From positions 2,620,001 to 2,684,000 of the forward strand of contig JBAMJR010000051.1 of NCBI GenBank assembly GCA_038501785.1: 64,000 bases of DNA. Direction: 5' to 3'. The notes below the pieces were generated by a model. It saw nothing but the letters and a program-made list of their open reading frames with translations. It was not told where the DNA came from and searched no databases. Position numbers and translations under genes: made by a program. Shown here in pieces: positions 53,544-64,000 of the stretch (position 1 is its first letter; each line of letters begins with the position of its first letter). This DNA is from Myoxocephalus aenaeus. Taxonomy: Eukaryota; Chordata; Actinopteri; Perciformes; Cottidae.

Positions 53544-56500
53544 CTGTACAACGTGAGGAAAAGGTGAAAACAACAGCTGAGGAAACAGGAGAGTGAGAAT
53601 GAAGTAAGTCTGGTGGGAAAAAGTCATCTGTTTGTAAAAAGATCTGCTTCGAGGGGGAGGGATTCATGTGATATGAGAGTAACGCGGTGGGTCACGATTA
53701 TACATGTTTCAAAGGGTTTCCTACCAAACTCAACCATCTCATTTATTCCACTTTCAGCAGAAACCCTGATGAATCATGGGAGGCCTATCGGCGGCGACCG
53801 TGATGTATGGCCATCTACCGGGAAGCTGGGGGACACGGAGACACAAGACTGTGGTGATCTTTAGGAGTGGAGTCATGTGTGGTCGCAGTCCACGGAGGCC
53901 ACACATGCAGTAAACACATGTTGCTTTCAACGAGTGTAGAAAAGACTCCAGGCTGAAATTACATTCACCTAAAAATAACAAAAGTAAAATGCACGTAATG
54001 ACAAAATAATACTATTAAAATGACATGCGATGGGGTTTTAAAAGCTGTTGTTCACAGTAACTACATGTTATAATTATAAAGTGCAGTGGGGGTAAATGCT
54101 AAATGAATTGACTTGTGTTTTTTTTACATTTTAATGATTGCCAACTTTCTCACCTTCCCACAGCTGGGCAAAAAAATCAAAGTCTCACGGTTACTGAAGG
54201 CTGAAGAGTTGAAGCCCAGAAGCTGTGACAGGATGCTATGCTACTCGATACTGGAGAGGTTCCTCCTAGTGATATTAATAACAGTTAAACTTATCTCTAG
54301 TTGTGTTTTCATTCTCCATGAAGTATAGTCGCTACATTCCCATATTTAAACAATCATCACGTCTCTCCCCTCACTATAACGTCTATAGCGCCTCGTGTGA
54401 GGCCGCTTGAAACAACTGGAAACTGTAGTAGTAGTCGAGCATATCTCCAGCTAAACGTTGGACACATACCAAGCAGCTGCAAAGTGCTGCTTCTCACCAC
54501 AAATGAAATGTTTTCTGCGGACAGGAGGCGTGTTCATGAGTTTCTGGCGGGAAGAACTCATTTGTAACGTAGGTCAACATGTCATAAAAGTCGTAGGACT
54601 CTGGTTGCAATTTTCAACCAAAATATAGACTATCCCCACCTTTTAATTTGGCCTCTCTCGCAGAATCAAATGAGCCGTACCGCTGCTATGCTGTGTTTCC
54701 AGCGTACGTCACATGTCAGTCTCCTTTGAGCTCGTTTTTTTGGTATCCACCAACTCTTGAGAACATGATCTGCCTCTTTAGGCAGTCGGTCTGCAGAGAT
54801 GGACGCTGAACTAACTGCAACCCTTTCATTTTAAGACGTTTTAAAGCGTGTAGCATTTTGGAGCGATCTATTGGCAGAAATGGAATTTCTATTGAGTAAG
54901 TCTCTCTTTCCTGTCACTGCTTGGCTCTACTGAAGAACATTATACTTTGACCTTCACTCCAGCCACAAGCCATTGGTAGGCACACGCATGTCTTGAGAGA
55001 AAATTAAAATGATGAGAGTGTAAATCATTTCAAATGACTGTGCTGAGGCTGTGGAGGGGGGGTTACATGGAGCAGGATGGTTACATGGCAGCCAGTACTC
55101 ATAAATCTCCTGGCTCTCTGGAGACCACCAATGCTAACATGACAACGATTTAGGAGCAGCCACAAGGTTTATGTTGCACTAAAGCTGCTGTCGTTATCAC
55201 GTTGTAAATCTGGACACTTTAACCATGCGGGCATTATTAACAACTAAAATGTGATATTATGGCATTTGGTTTCTCAAATTGTCCAAATTCATAGTATTCG
55301 TAGTCTGAACACTTACGATCCGTTTGATTTTAATGACGTTTAAATGCGGTTACAACATCTACGTGTCACAAAACACCAATTAGTTTTTGAATGTGTCATC
55401 TAGACTTCTCACATCATTCAATAACAGTTAAAGGCCCTAAAATTGTAAATATATCAAATGTCAGCTTAATATATTAATATCAGCAAACATCACAGAGAGA
55501 GAGAGAGAGAGAAAGCTCCATGAAATGTGTTAGATGTTCTTCCTCTCTCCCCTTAATCATCTCATGACCCTTCACATTTATCTGGTGACCTTTTGGAGGG
55601 CCCCGCCCCGTAGCTTGTGAACCCCTGGACTAAATGTGCATAAAGTACTTCAAACTTCACCTCGAGCTGCTGCAGCAGTATCATGTATTAACTATAGTAT
55701 TTTATATATAATAAGGTCTTACTTTTGATACTTTAAGTACATTTCGGTGATAATACTTATTGTGCTTCTACTTGATTTTAAATACAGGAGATGCATACAT
55801 TATTGTAGTACTTTTAATGACGTAAAGGACCTGCATATTCCCACCGCTGCATTATTCACAGTAAGAAACAAACAGCAGTGGATTGATTTCTGAGACTTGA
55901 GTCACTGGAATAAACACGCTCCACCATGTTCACAGCCAGAGCCCCTGAACAAACCGGCACAGTGTGAGGAAGGTGAGGAGGAGGAAGCACCTGCCTTGTC
56001 AATCAGAGGAAAGCCAAGACATCTTGAAGGAGAAGTCCCTGAGCAGCATCCCAGCACAGATTACAGCCTCACACTTATTGTGTCCAATCGCGCTAAACAT
56101 GTCACCACAGCATCACCATGTTAACGTGTAATGAAGGAACATGATAGGCGGTTTAATGACCCGGCCTGGGAGGTAATGCACACTGGGATATTACGAAGTG
56201 ATCGTTGACTGTATAATGTGTTGCATAGCGCCCCTAAACACACCCATGGGTCAGGGTACTATTTAAGCCCGCTCACTGACAGCAGAAAGCAGCAGGTGTT
56301 GACGTTTGTTTTCATGCCTCACACGGAGCGTATCTGGTAATATATGATGAGACATTTATTGAAGTTACTTAATGAATGCGGAAGAAAAATATATACTAAC
56401 GAACAGATATCACCAAGAGACTTCCCCAGTGGATCACTGACATCAACACACTTATTTTTAGTATTACAAGTTTTCTAAAATGTCATGTTTAAGTATGCAA

Positions 56501-56931
56501 ATGAGGTATCTCATGGTAACTTTGGGTGAATTTAGGAGAAATGTACAGACGCAAATAGATGTAACAAAAAATAAAGTAGAAAAATAAACACCTACATGTG
56601 TATTTTGGATGTTGTCTTTCCACTAGTCTGAAAGAAGACATGTTATAGAGGGAAAATAGACCAAAATATCTTAATTGGTCGGTACAGGAAAAAAATTATG
56701 TTTTGGCCTGTTGCCTCCCCGCCTCAATGTTGAAATATCTGCACTTTATTGGACTATTTCCATTTCATGCTGCTTTATAGTTCTGCTCCACTACATTTAC
56801 CAGATAGTTACTAAGGATGTTACATAAATATATTATATGGCTAGAGTATGAATGATGATGCAGTGCTATAGATTAACCAAACAACATATAAAGTAGTTAT
56901 AATTAAACAACCCCAAGACCAAGTTGTAGTA
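53544..56931. other. no supported gene
   Basis: Contains a hAT-like end fragment (GCTTGTGAACCCCTGG, about 55612), a (GA)n at about 55495 and the possible promoter at 56250. Nothing else recognisable. Confidence 0.5.
56250..56300 (+). promoter_or_regulatory. possible core promoter (CTATTTAAG TATA-like box)
   Basis: GGGTACTATTTAAGCCCGC at about 56257-56275 is TATA-like and preceded by CACCC-type sequence (ACACACCCATGGG). About 20-30 bp downstream lies CTGACAGCAGAAAGCAGCAG followed by GTGTTG, which could be a start region and donor of a leader exon. It might feed the ATG exon at 60387. This is context only, with no proof of transcription. Confidence 0.22.
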
Positions 56932-56981
56932 TGGAGGACCGGAAATGACTTAAGTATAAATAAATAAATGCATGAATAAAT

Positions 56982-57125
56982 ACAGGAATAAATAAATAAA
57001 TGCTTAAATAAATGTATAAATAAATACAGGAATAAATAAATAAATGCTTAAATAAATGTATAAATAAATACAGGAATAAATAAATAAATGCTTAAATAAA
57101 TGTATAAATAAATAAATACAGGAAT
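56982..57125. repeat. 44-bp tandem repeat in left arm of the fold-back element
   Basis: Three copies starting at 56982, 57026 and 57070 of a 44-bp AT-rich unit (ACAGGAATAAATAAATAAAT plus GCTTAAATAAATGTATAAAT), with a fourth partial copy at 57118. The right arm (58800-59120) carries the reverse complement in shuffled order. Confidence 0.9.
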
Positions 57126-57819
57126 ATATAAATATAAGTTATACCTAAACAGGACATCATTAAATAAATCTATTTATACATTTCTGTATTTCTTCATTTA
57201 TTTATGTCTGTATTTATGTGTCCACACGCATTTCTTCATTTATTTATTTCTGTATTTCCGTGTCCTTGTATGCAAATGAGCTGGGGCGGTCCGAACCTCT
57301 GTCTAAAGCATGATTGGTCACAGGGTGTGATCGCTCCTGGTATGTTGTGCTCTACTACTTCTGCCTTGCACATGAAGTTGGCAAGCTCAGCTAACCGTTA
57401 GCAGAAGTCCGGATTTTCAATGCCCTGTCCGGCGTCCGGCGCAGCATCAAGCCGGACGCGTATTTGTCCTCCTTTTTGCAGACCTGCAAACTTGTCACCT
57501 TACAGCGAAATTCGCCGTTTTGAAATCAAAATATGTGAACTGGCCGGCCAGCGTTTCTGAGATTGAAGTGAGACACGGAGAAAATCTGATGTTGTGATCT
57601 TCGCAAATAGAAGATCTTTGATGAGTCTTGGCCAATCAGCGTTAAGATGTCTCCAGCGGCCGTTTCTCAATACGCGTTCTTCTCTGTACTTGATGAGAAA
57701 ACTCATAACTGAAAGTTGACGTTCTCTGAATACTACTGTTGTTGAGTCACAACATGTACTTTTAGGATGTTTTCAGGCAAGAAGTTGGTTGTTTAAGCAT
57801 CAAATCTGTGGTCGGTTAA

Positions 57820-57987
57820 TCAAGATTCAGCCTTCTTAAAAAGATACGCCGACGAGTTGAGGTCCTGCTGAGGGACCATGAGCCCGTGAACCGGGCCGTC
57901 AGCGCTCTGCTGCCCGCCGAGAGCAGCCTGATCCCGGCAGGACTTTTAGAAATGATCCGCTGGCTCCGATTTCTCCGTAGCGGTTAA
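57820..57987 (+). pseudogene. codon-like ORF fragment inside the fold-back element
   Basis: A 55-codon open stretch without its own ATG, ending at TAA (57985-57987). It includes KKIRRRVEVLLRDHEPVNRA, VSALLPAESSLIPAGLLEMI and RWLRFLRSG. It is GC-richer than its surroundings and shows a protein-like mix of residues. The sequence ATTCAG just before CCTTCT could be an acceptor. I do not recognise it; it may be a captured exon piece, a host gene's last exon, or chance. Confidence 0.25.
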
Positions 57988-58283
57988 ACATGAGATACAA
58001 TTCTGTTTTGAGGGTCTAACGAGCAATCTTTATTAGTTTATTATTTATTCACAGTAACGTTACATCAGTTTGACGGAGGGAAAGGTTAAGATTCATAACT
58101 TAAGATTTTAATTGAACTTTTACTTTGAACTAAAGCGGTGTCTTATTACTTTTTACCGAATTGATTGCAATTATTTAAAAATATATAAGTATATATATAT
58201 ATAAAAATACATACAAAAAACATATGAATTCATTGTTAATTACAATTAATAATTTCAGATTAATAATATATTACATATATGTA

Positions 58284-58284
<1 letters not shown>

Positions 58285-58329
<45 letters not shown>
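58285..58329. repeat. (TA)n microsatellite in the fold-back centre
   Basis: About 22 TA units inside the central part of the element at 56932-59168. Confidence 0.95.
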
Positions 58330-58332
<3 letters not shown>

Positions 58333-60386
58333 ATATACATATAAAAAAATAAAAATACATAATAATTAATTGATAAAGCAGGGTATGCTCCAATGAGATC
58401 AATTACAGTAAAAAGGGCTCATATCCCCTCTCTTCACACTTAATAAAATCAAACTGAACCCCTCCTATGCAATTATTCACAGCCTCACAAAATACCGCAT
58501 AGTGTCCTCCTTTTTGGTCCTATGGATATGGTCGCCCTAGCCTAGCCTAGACAGCTTTTTGACTTCATCTACAGGGGCCATGTAAAGGGATCGGTTGCTT
58601 CTGTCTGGCTCCCCTACTTGACCAATCCTGTTTAACAATGAGGTTCGGACCGCCCCAGCTCATTTGCATATAAGGACACATACATACAGGCATAAATAAA
58701 TGAAGAAATACATACGGACACATAAATACAGACAGTAATAATAAATGAAAAAATACATAAACGTATGTTAATGATGTCCTGTTTAGATATCAACTTATAT
58801 TTATTTATTCCTGTATTTATTTATTTATTTATACATTTATTTAAGCATTTATTTATTTATTTATACATTTATTTAAGCATTTATTTATTTATTCCTGTAT
58901 TTATTTATTTATTTATTTATACATGTATTTAAGCATTTATTTATTTATTTATACATTTATTTAAGAATTTATTTATTTATTTCTGTATTTATTTATTTAT
59001 TTATTTATTTATACATGTATTTAAGCATTTATGTATTTATTTATACATTTATTTAAGCATTTATTTATTTATTCCTGTATTTATTTATACATTTATTTAA
59101 GCATTTAAGCATTTATTCCTGTATTTATTCCTGCATTTATTTATAATTAAGTCATTTCCGGTCCTCCATAGTTGTGTGTCTTCCTGTCTCCAAACACATC
59201 TGCATTCTTTACTCCTCCACGCGCCCCTCCGCCTGCTATCTCCTCATCTTCCTCACCTGCAGCTCATCCCCGTCAGCCCTGCAGGTTATAAACAACTCTT
59301 CTCACACATTCTCTGCCAGCTCGTTAAAGTTTCCATGTTGCCTTCCTGCCGTGTGCTGTTGCTTCCACTCCATTGCTGCCAGAACTTGAATCTGGACCTG
59401 TGAGATATAACTTCCCTTAGTGATTAAATAATAATGCCTCAATATGTATATCAGGCTACACTAACACCATTGTATTATATTAGAATAAGTAAATAAAGCA
59501 AATGAAAGAAGAAACATATGTACGTGCTAAGCCCTCACCAACAATACAAACGTCCATCTGGTCTTATGAGAAATAAATGAAACGGCTGAAAGATGAGGGA
59601 GAAAAAAGCCAAAATGACACGAATCTTGTGCTCAATTGAAAGTGGTCACTTGAATGTCAGCAACATCTGCGCACACAGACCAGTTACACGCCGTTTATTT
59701 TCAAGCCCTGACCACACCAGCACTTTCCTCTGCTGGAGTGGACTGACTCGCAGCAGCTGATTGACGACGTCGACGACAGCTCCCCGGTGAGGAGCTGGCC
59801 GCCGTCTTAAAAACTGGCCGCCCCTTGCAGACGCACAAACCTATCGCTTGTGTCGGGGGGGGGTTCAGTTTGAGTTGCAGTCCGCTGGCCGTTCGGTCTC
59901 GGGTCAGAGGTCATCGTGTTGCCAAGGTGACAAAACATTGCATGATTACAGACATGTGAATTCAGGCACCGACTTATTGAAATATTCCAGACAGACGGAG
60001 TCCACCTTTGACCCCCGGGCAGAGCTACAAAATCATCTTTCCATAACTCAAATTAGTTTCGGTCACTCCACACGAACGGGCCTGTCCGATGAGGGCGGCG
60101 TGCCTCACGCGCCATGTGTGTGCAGACGGACACGCATTCTCGGGATATACTGGGTATTTGCTCGTCTCCAACTATCTGATCCCTAGAAAGGATCTGCAGT
60201 TTCATGTGACAGGACCATCCCTTTGGGTAGCCGCTTCTTCCGACCAAAACTTATCCGCCCCCCTCCCCCACCCTCCCCTCCTCATTTGGGAGTCAATAAG
60301 AGAGACCCTGCAGAGACGCCAGCGCCTCACTCTCACAAGACCTCCCTGTTTGATGCCGAGCAGCGCCGTGAGCACCAAAGGGAATC

Positions 60387-60408
60387 ATGCCTGTGCCCAA
60401 GAGAGCAG
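60387..60408 (+). CDS. possible first coding exon, MPVPKRA..., gene running off the right edge
   Basis: ATG at 60387 opens ATG CCT GTG CCC AAG AGA GCA G, followed by the strong donor GTAAGAC, ending in phase 1. About 95 bp upstream lies an AT-rich CAATAAGAG after a CACCC/C-rich stretch (60255-60285), which could be a core promoter. No second exon with matching phase was identified before the window ends. The short basic N-terminus is not diagnostic. Confidence 0.3.
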
Positions 60409-63400
60409 GTAAGACACCAACACCTGAGTCTCTACGGGGGCCTGTGAGGGACATTAGACCACGAGAGGGAAATGATCACCTGTTGGTCTTTCTCACAATT
60501 AGCATTTGCTTCTACTAAGTACGGGTACATTGCAGTTGTATTTCTTAGCAAATATAGAAGTTGAAATCAGTTGAAATTAGCGGTTCTCTGCTTTTGAGAT
60601 GTGGCCTCTGAACCCTACACAGCCCAGCTTCTACTTTTAGAAATAAAATGCATTTGCAAACTATAACTCCTTTCTTACTATTAGCAGCATTGGAGCATCA
60701 AGTTTTTTTAAATTTCTCTCTCTTTTCAGACAATTCTATTTGTAAATGTCCAGATTTGACATTAAGATCAATAAATGTGCAATAGCTAGTGAGACACACC
60801 ATACTATGTTATTTTAGCCATTTTCTTTAGTGTCACAACTCAAGCAGATACATATTTATTGCTTGTCGTGGGGTTTTTATTATCAGTTTTCATCATGTGC
60901 TTCAAATGGGGTTAATTTGATGCTGAGTTACCACATGTCGACCGTCCCTGTAAGTCAGCACCATTAATCATGTCAACAAGATGCATGAGCGATCCTCTGA
61001 CGGGGCGGTTATGGTTTCTTCTGAGCTTGTGCCATCGCTTACCAAATCCCCCTGAATGCCACAGCCTCATCTGCAATTTCAGAGCCCGCCTGTCTGTCTT
61101 TCTCCTCTCAGCTCTGTCAGCTCTGCAGGTATTGTCCCTCTCCTGCTTCTTTCTGGGTATTTCAAATCCAAGCTTGGTGGTTCCTTGTCCGTGATAAGCT
61201 TCCATAACTCAAAACTTCCTGTGCAGGAGGATTCACATTGTATAGATCAGTCCCTTTTGTTTTTTGGACCAGCCCTTTTAAAATTCCTTTTCCCATAATC
61301 CTTCATCCATCGGTCCCTCCATGTGTTTTATTTCCTTCCTATCTCCACTTCACATGTGCGCGGGGCTTCCAGCCAAGGAGGCTTGACAGAAACCAGATGG
61401 TTGAGATGAGGCCCGAGCCAACTATGCTCATCTCTCTCCCTCGATCGCATCTCACTATTATCTGATCTTGCTGCCTCAGTGGGAAGTTTTGAACCTGATC
61501 TGCACAGATAATGTAGCTCTGTCCCCCCTGAGGGAAACGGTCTAAAATCACCGTCCAAACCAAACAGCCTTGACCTTTTGTCGAGGACGCTCCTTTAAAA
61601 AACATGTGCTTGTATCTCGCCGTTGGTGTGAACCCGATCACACCAAAACCCGATCTTTGAAAGTGTTACACTAATCCAACTCGGTTATTTTTTTTTGCTT
61701 TAACTCCCAAAAGCTTCATCATCTAATATGACTCGATTCTTACGGTGTTTTTATATTTTATAGCCCTTAAATATGTCAAGGCCTCACTCTTGCATCGCAC
61801 CCTTTGCATCTCCTCCGCGTCTCTTTTTCACTATCTGTTTATCTCCGCGAGGCTTTGCTGTTGATCCCGCTGAGCGTGGACAGGCATCCGCCGGGGCTTA
61901 ACATCCTGAGAGCAGCCGCGGAGCTGGCCGCGCTCCAATCGCCCCTCCACACTTATACCGCCGGCCTGATATCTCAATCCAAATTTACCCGAGGTCAAGG
62001 CGTCCGTCTCATGCCCCTCAGATAGGAGAGCCAGAAACATCCTTTAGAATTGAAGATGGTTATATTATACGTCCATCTACAAGTCCATCCTCAGTCATTC
62101 CTCTTACTGCCTGGGTGAACCCGGCACTATTCCACAAGCCGTCTCTCCGCTCCACCAGTTTCCAAAGGCAAAATAACCTTCACTCTCTGTCCGGCCAAAT
62201 GTGTCTTCCTCTCCCCGTGCTCTGTCCATCTGCTGGACGCAGTGAGGACACGTGGACAATGTTCCAACTCAAATCTGCTCTGTAATTAGACTGTAAGCCT
62301 CAGTATGGGCCAATTAATAATCCTGCATGCTCAGTCAATTATCACATTTTCTGCTTCTAATGGCTGGGAATTGTGTTTTACGTAATGGTCTCTGCATAGA
62401 CTTAGATTTTTAATGACAGTATGGGTGTTTAAGACTTTAATTGAGGAGCCATGGATCTCCGCCTGGAAAGACAACCGTTTTGAACACATTCGCCACACTT
62501 AGAAGAACCAGGCCGACACCATTTAGGGAACGCAATGCCACCCACTCTCCATCTCATCCGGCGGCTGTAGATGTTATACCGGCCTTCAGTCTGTGCTGCG
62601 GGTTGCTCTGCTGCTGGCTTCCCCAGCCGGGGGTCACGCAGGCTGGAGAGGTCATGTTTCCTCAGGCTCCAACATGTCACGGGATAAATCACCTGAAAGA
62701 GCTGATCCTCCTCTTCGGGCACACAGACTCGGCTTCCTTTTCAAGCTTTTAATTTACTGCGTTGTGTTCAGTGTCAATTCAAATCTAATGTCTATCTATG
62801 TCCTTTGTTTGCTGGAGGCGACCGCACATATTTCAAGACGTTAATAGACGTATTGATTCCTGCAGCATGTAACGGCTTTACTTTGACTGCTACTGTGCAA
62901 TATTATCCCATTTCACCTCCGAAACTGTGACTTTATAGCTTATTTCTTCCCATATGCTCTTCCTGAGAGGAAGTTTTATCTGATGCTATTTTATCCGGAT
63001 TATTATGTTTCCCCTCTGCTCAAACTGTAGTTACCTGAAAAAGAGATCTATAAGCAACCAGAGTTATCTTTGCAAAAAACAACTCCAGCGTTTCACCAGC
63101 AATAAAACAAGCGTTGTTTAAACCCACAGATAGTTTTATGTTTTAATAGCAGTGTGTAGAAGTTCAGGGGATCTATCAGCAGAAATGGAATGGAACATTC
63201 AGGGATATTCAGTTGGTTGCAATATGCGACCGCACACACTAGACTCCACCAAAGCGTGCACACTGGCCCTTTAATGGAGTTCCCAAAGACAGCAAGTACG
63301 TCCAACTGAAGTAAAAGGAAAAGCATATTTAAAAAACAAGATTATCAAGATACTTTTCCTTTGCTGGTATGATGGAGCCATAAAAACATGCCATGTTGGG

Positions 63401-64000
63401 ATTAAATGTTTCCCTCAATATAATCAACACATATTTTCAATGAGTGGAACAAGCTGACAGAACATATACTTGAGATATTCTCAGACTCAATGTGAAAATG
63501 CTATTTTTAACATTAAAAAAACTAGTGGTTATAATACGTCTTATAATACGTGTAGAAAGCCTGTCCTCAGGCCCGCTAATGCATTTGCTACACAGCCATG
63601 ATCTGTATGAAAATCACACTTTGAAGCGTCCTTATATGGAATCAGGAAAATTGAAGCTGTTCTGTCTAATTTTGGCGATAGCAGAGGGATACAGTAAAAT
63701 AAGATCACGCGGTGATGTAACAGTATGAACGACAAGTTGGTTATCTGTGTGAAATGTGAGGAACCGTAACTTGAGCAGGGATGACATGGGGGGGGGGGGG
63801 GAGATGATGACCTGACCGGCTGGTATTGGATCACAGTTTTCTCCGAATGTCAGAAGACACAGTGACTCACAAACTGGAGGAGGAACAGACGAATAGAAAT
63901 TATAACACCAGCCCACAACAGGACAAATAAGCCCTGGCGGTGTGAAGTACCGGCATCATACAGAGACGCTCTTAGAATACGACTCCCCTGCTGTCAGCGG
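60409..64000. other. no supported gene; possibly first intron of the 60387 exon
   Basis: Several pyrimidine-rich acceptor-like sites occur, but none opens a phase-compatible coding segment with a good donor. A poly-G run lies at 63788-63801. Confidence 0.4.

Larger units (their letters stand above)
56932..59168. mobile_element. 2.24-kb fold-back element with long inverted arms and TA flanks
   Basis: The ends TGGAGGACCGGAAATGACTT and AAGTCATTTCCGGTCCTCCA are exact inverted repeats flanked by TA. The inverted similarity continues for some 400-540 bp per arm: AAATAAATA arrays, AACAGGACATCATTAA / TTAATGATGTCCTGTTTAG, then ATGCAAATGAGCTGGGGCGG / CCGCCCCAGCTCATTTGCAT with CGAACCTC / GAGGTTCG. The centre (about 57340-58590) is unique-looking and contains a codon-like ORF. 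Confidence 0.8.

Noticed and set aside
54163..54328. Plus-strand exon LGKKIKVSRLLKAEELKPRS after a good CCCACAG acceptor
   Set aside because: The frame runs on into non-coding-looking sequence with no donor, and no compatible upstream exon was found.
61115..61131. Second exon for the 60387 gene (CTCTGTCAGCTCTGCAG before GTATTG)
   Set aside because: 17 nt with ambiguous acceptors and no later exon; nothing protein-like.

Overview
The window is nuclear DNA from a vertebrate, almost certainly a ray-finned fish. Genes are split into many small exons with GT-AG introns. Introns and intergenic DNA are AT-leaning and full of (GT)n, (CT)n and (TA)n microsatellites and non-autonomous DNA transposons. 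The two recognisable genes, a fast-type myosin-binding protein C (mybpc2) and ER membrane protein complex subunit 10 (emc10), are also close neighbours on human 19q13.33. Almost none of the long open frames is a gene; real coding sequence was found by joining exons by homology and splice phase.

Left part (1 to about 28.1 kb, minus strand): the 5' half of mybpc2, transcribed leftward and continuing off the left edge. Twelve exons give a continuous reading frame through Ig domain C1, the M-domain linker, C2, C3, C4 and the first codons after C4. Upstream of C1 lies a run of seven exons, six of them only 9-36 nt long; all start and end in phase 1 and encode a short acidic/Ala-rich head. Two further microexon candidates lie in the M-domain linker. 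The introns hold two hAT-type elements with 8-bp target duplications, a palindromic MITE and a perfect 21-bp hairpin.

Middle (about 28.1 to 47.0 kb): no gene can be supported. It contains microsatellites, a roughly 20-bp minisatellite near 41.6-42.1 kb and degenerate repeats. It is the spacer between the divergently transcribed mybpc2 and emc10.

emc10 (47,053-51,677, plus strand): complete. Six constitutive exons encode a signal peptide and the luminal domain, followed by two alternative terminal exons, one for each of the two C-terminal tails known for human EMC10. A polyadenylation signal lies about 200 bp past the second.

Right part (52 to 64 kb): gene-poor. It contains a putative last coding exon of an unrecognised minus-strand gene (53,359-53,543), a 2.24-kb fold-back element with TA flanks (56,932-59,168) carrying a codon-like ORF in its centre, and a possible plus-strand first coding exon at 60,387 reading off the right edge. 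All assignments come from reading the sequence and remembered family features; no alignment or database search was run.
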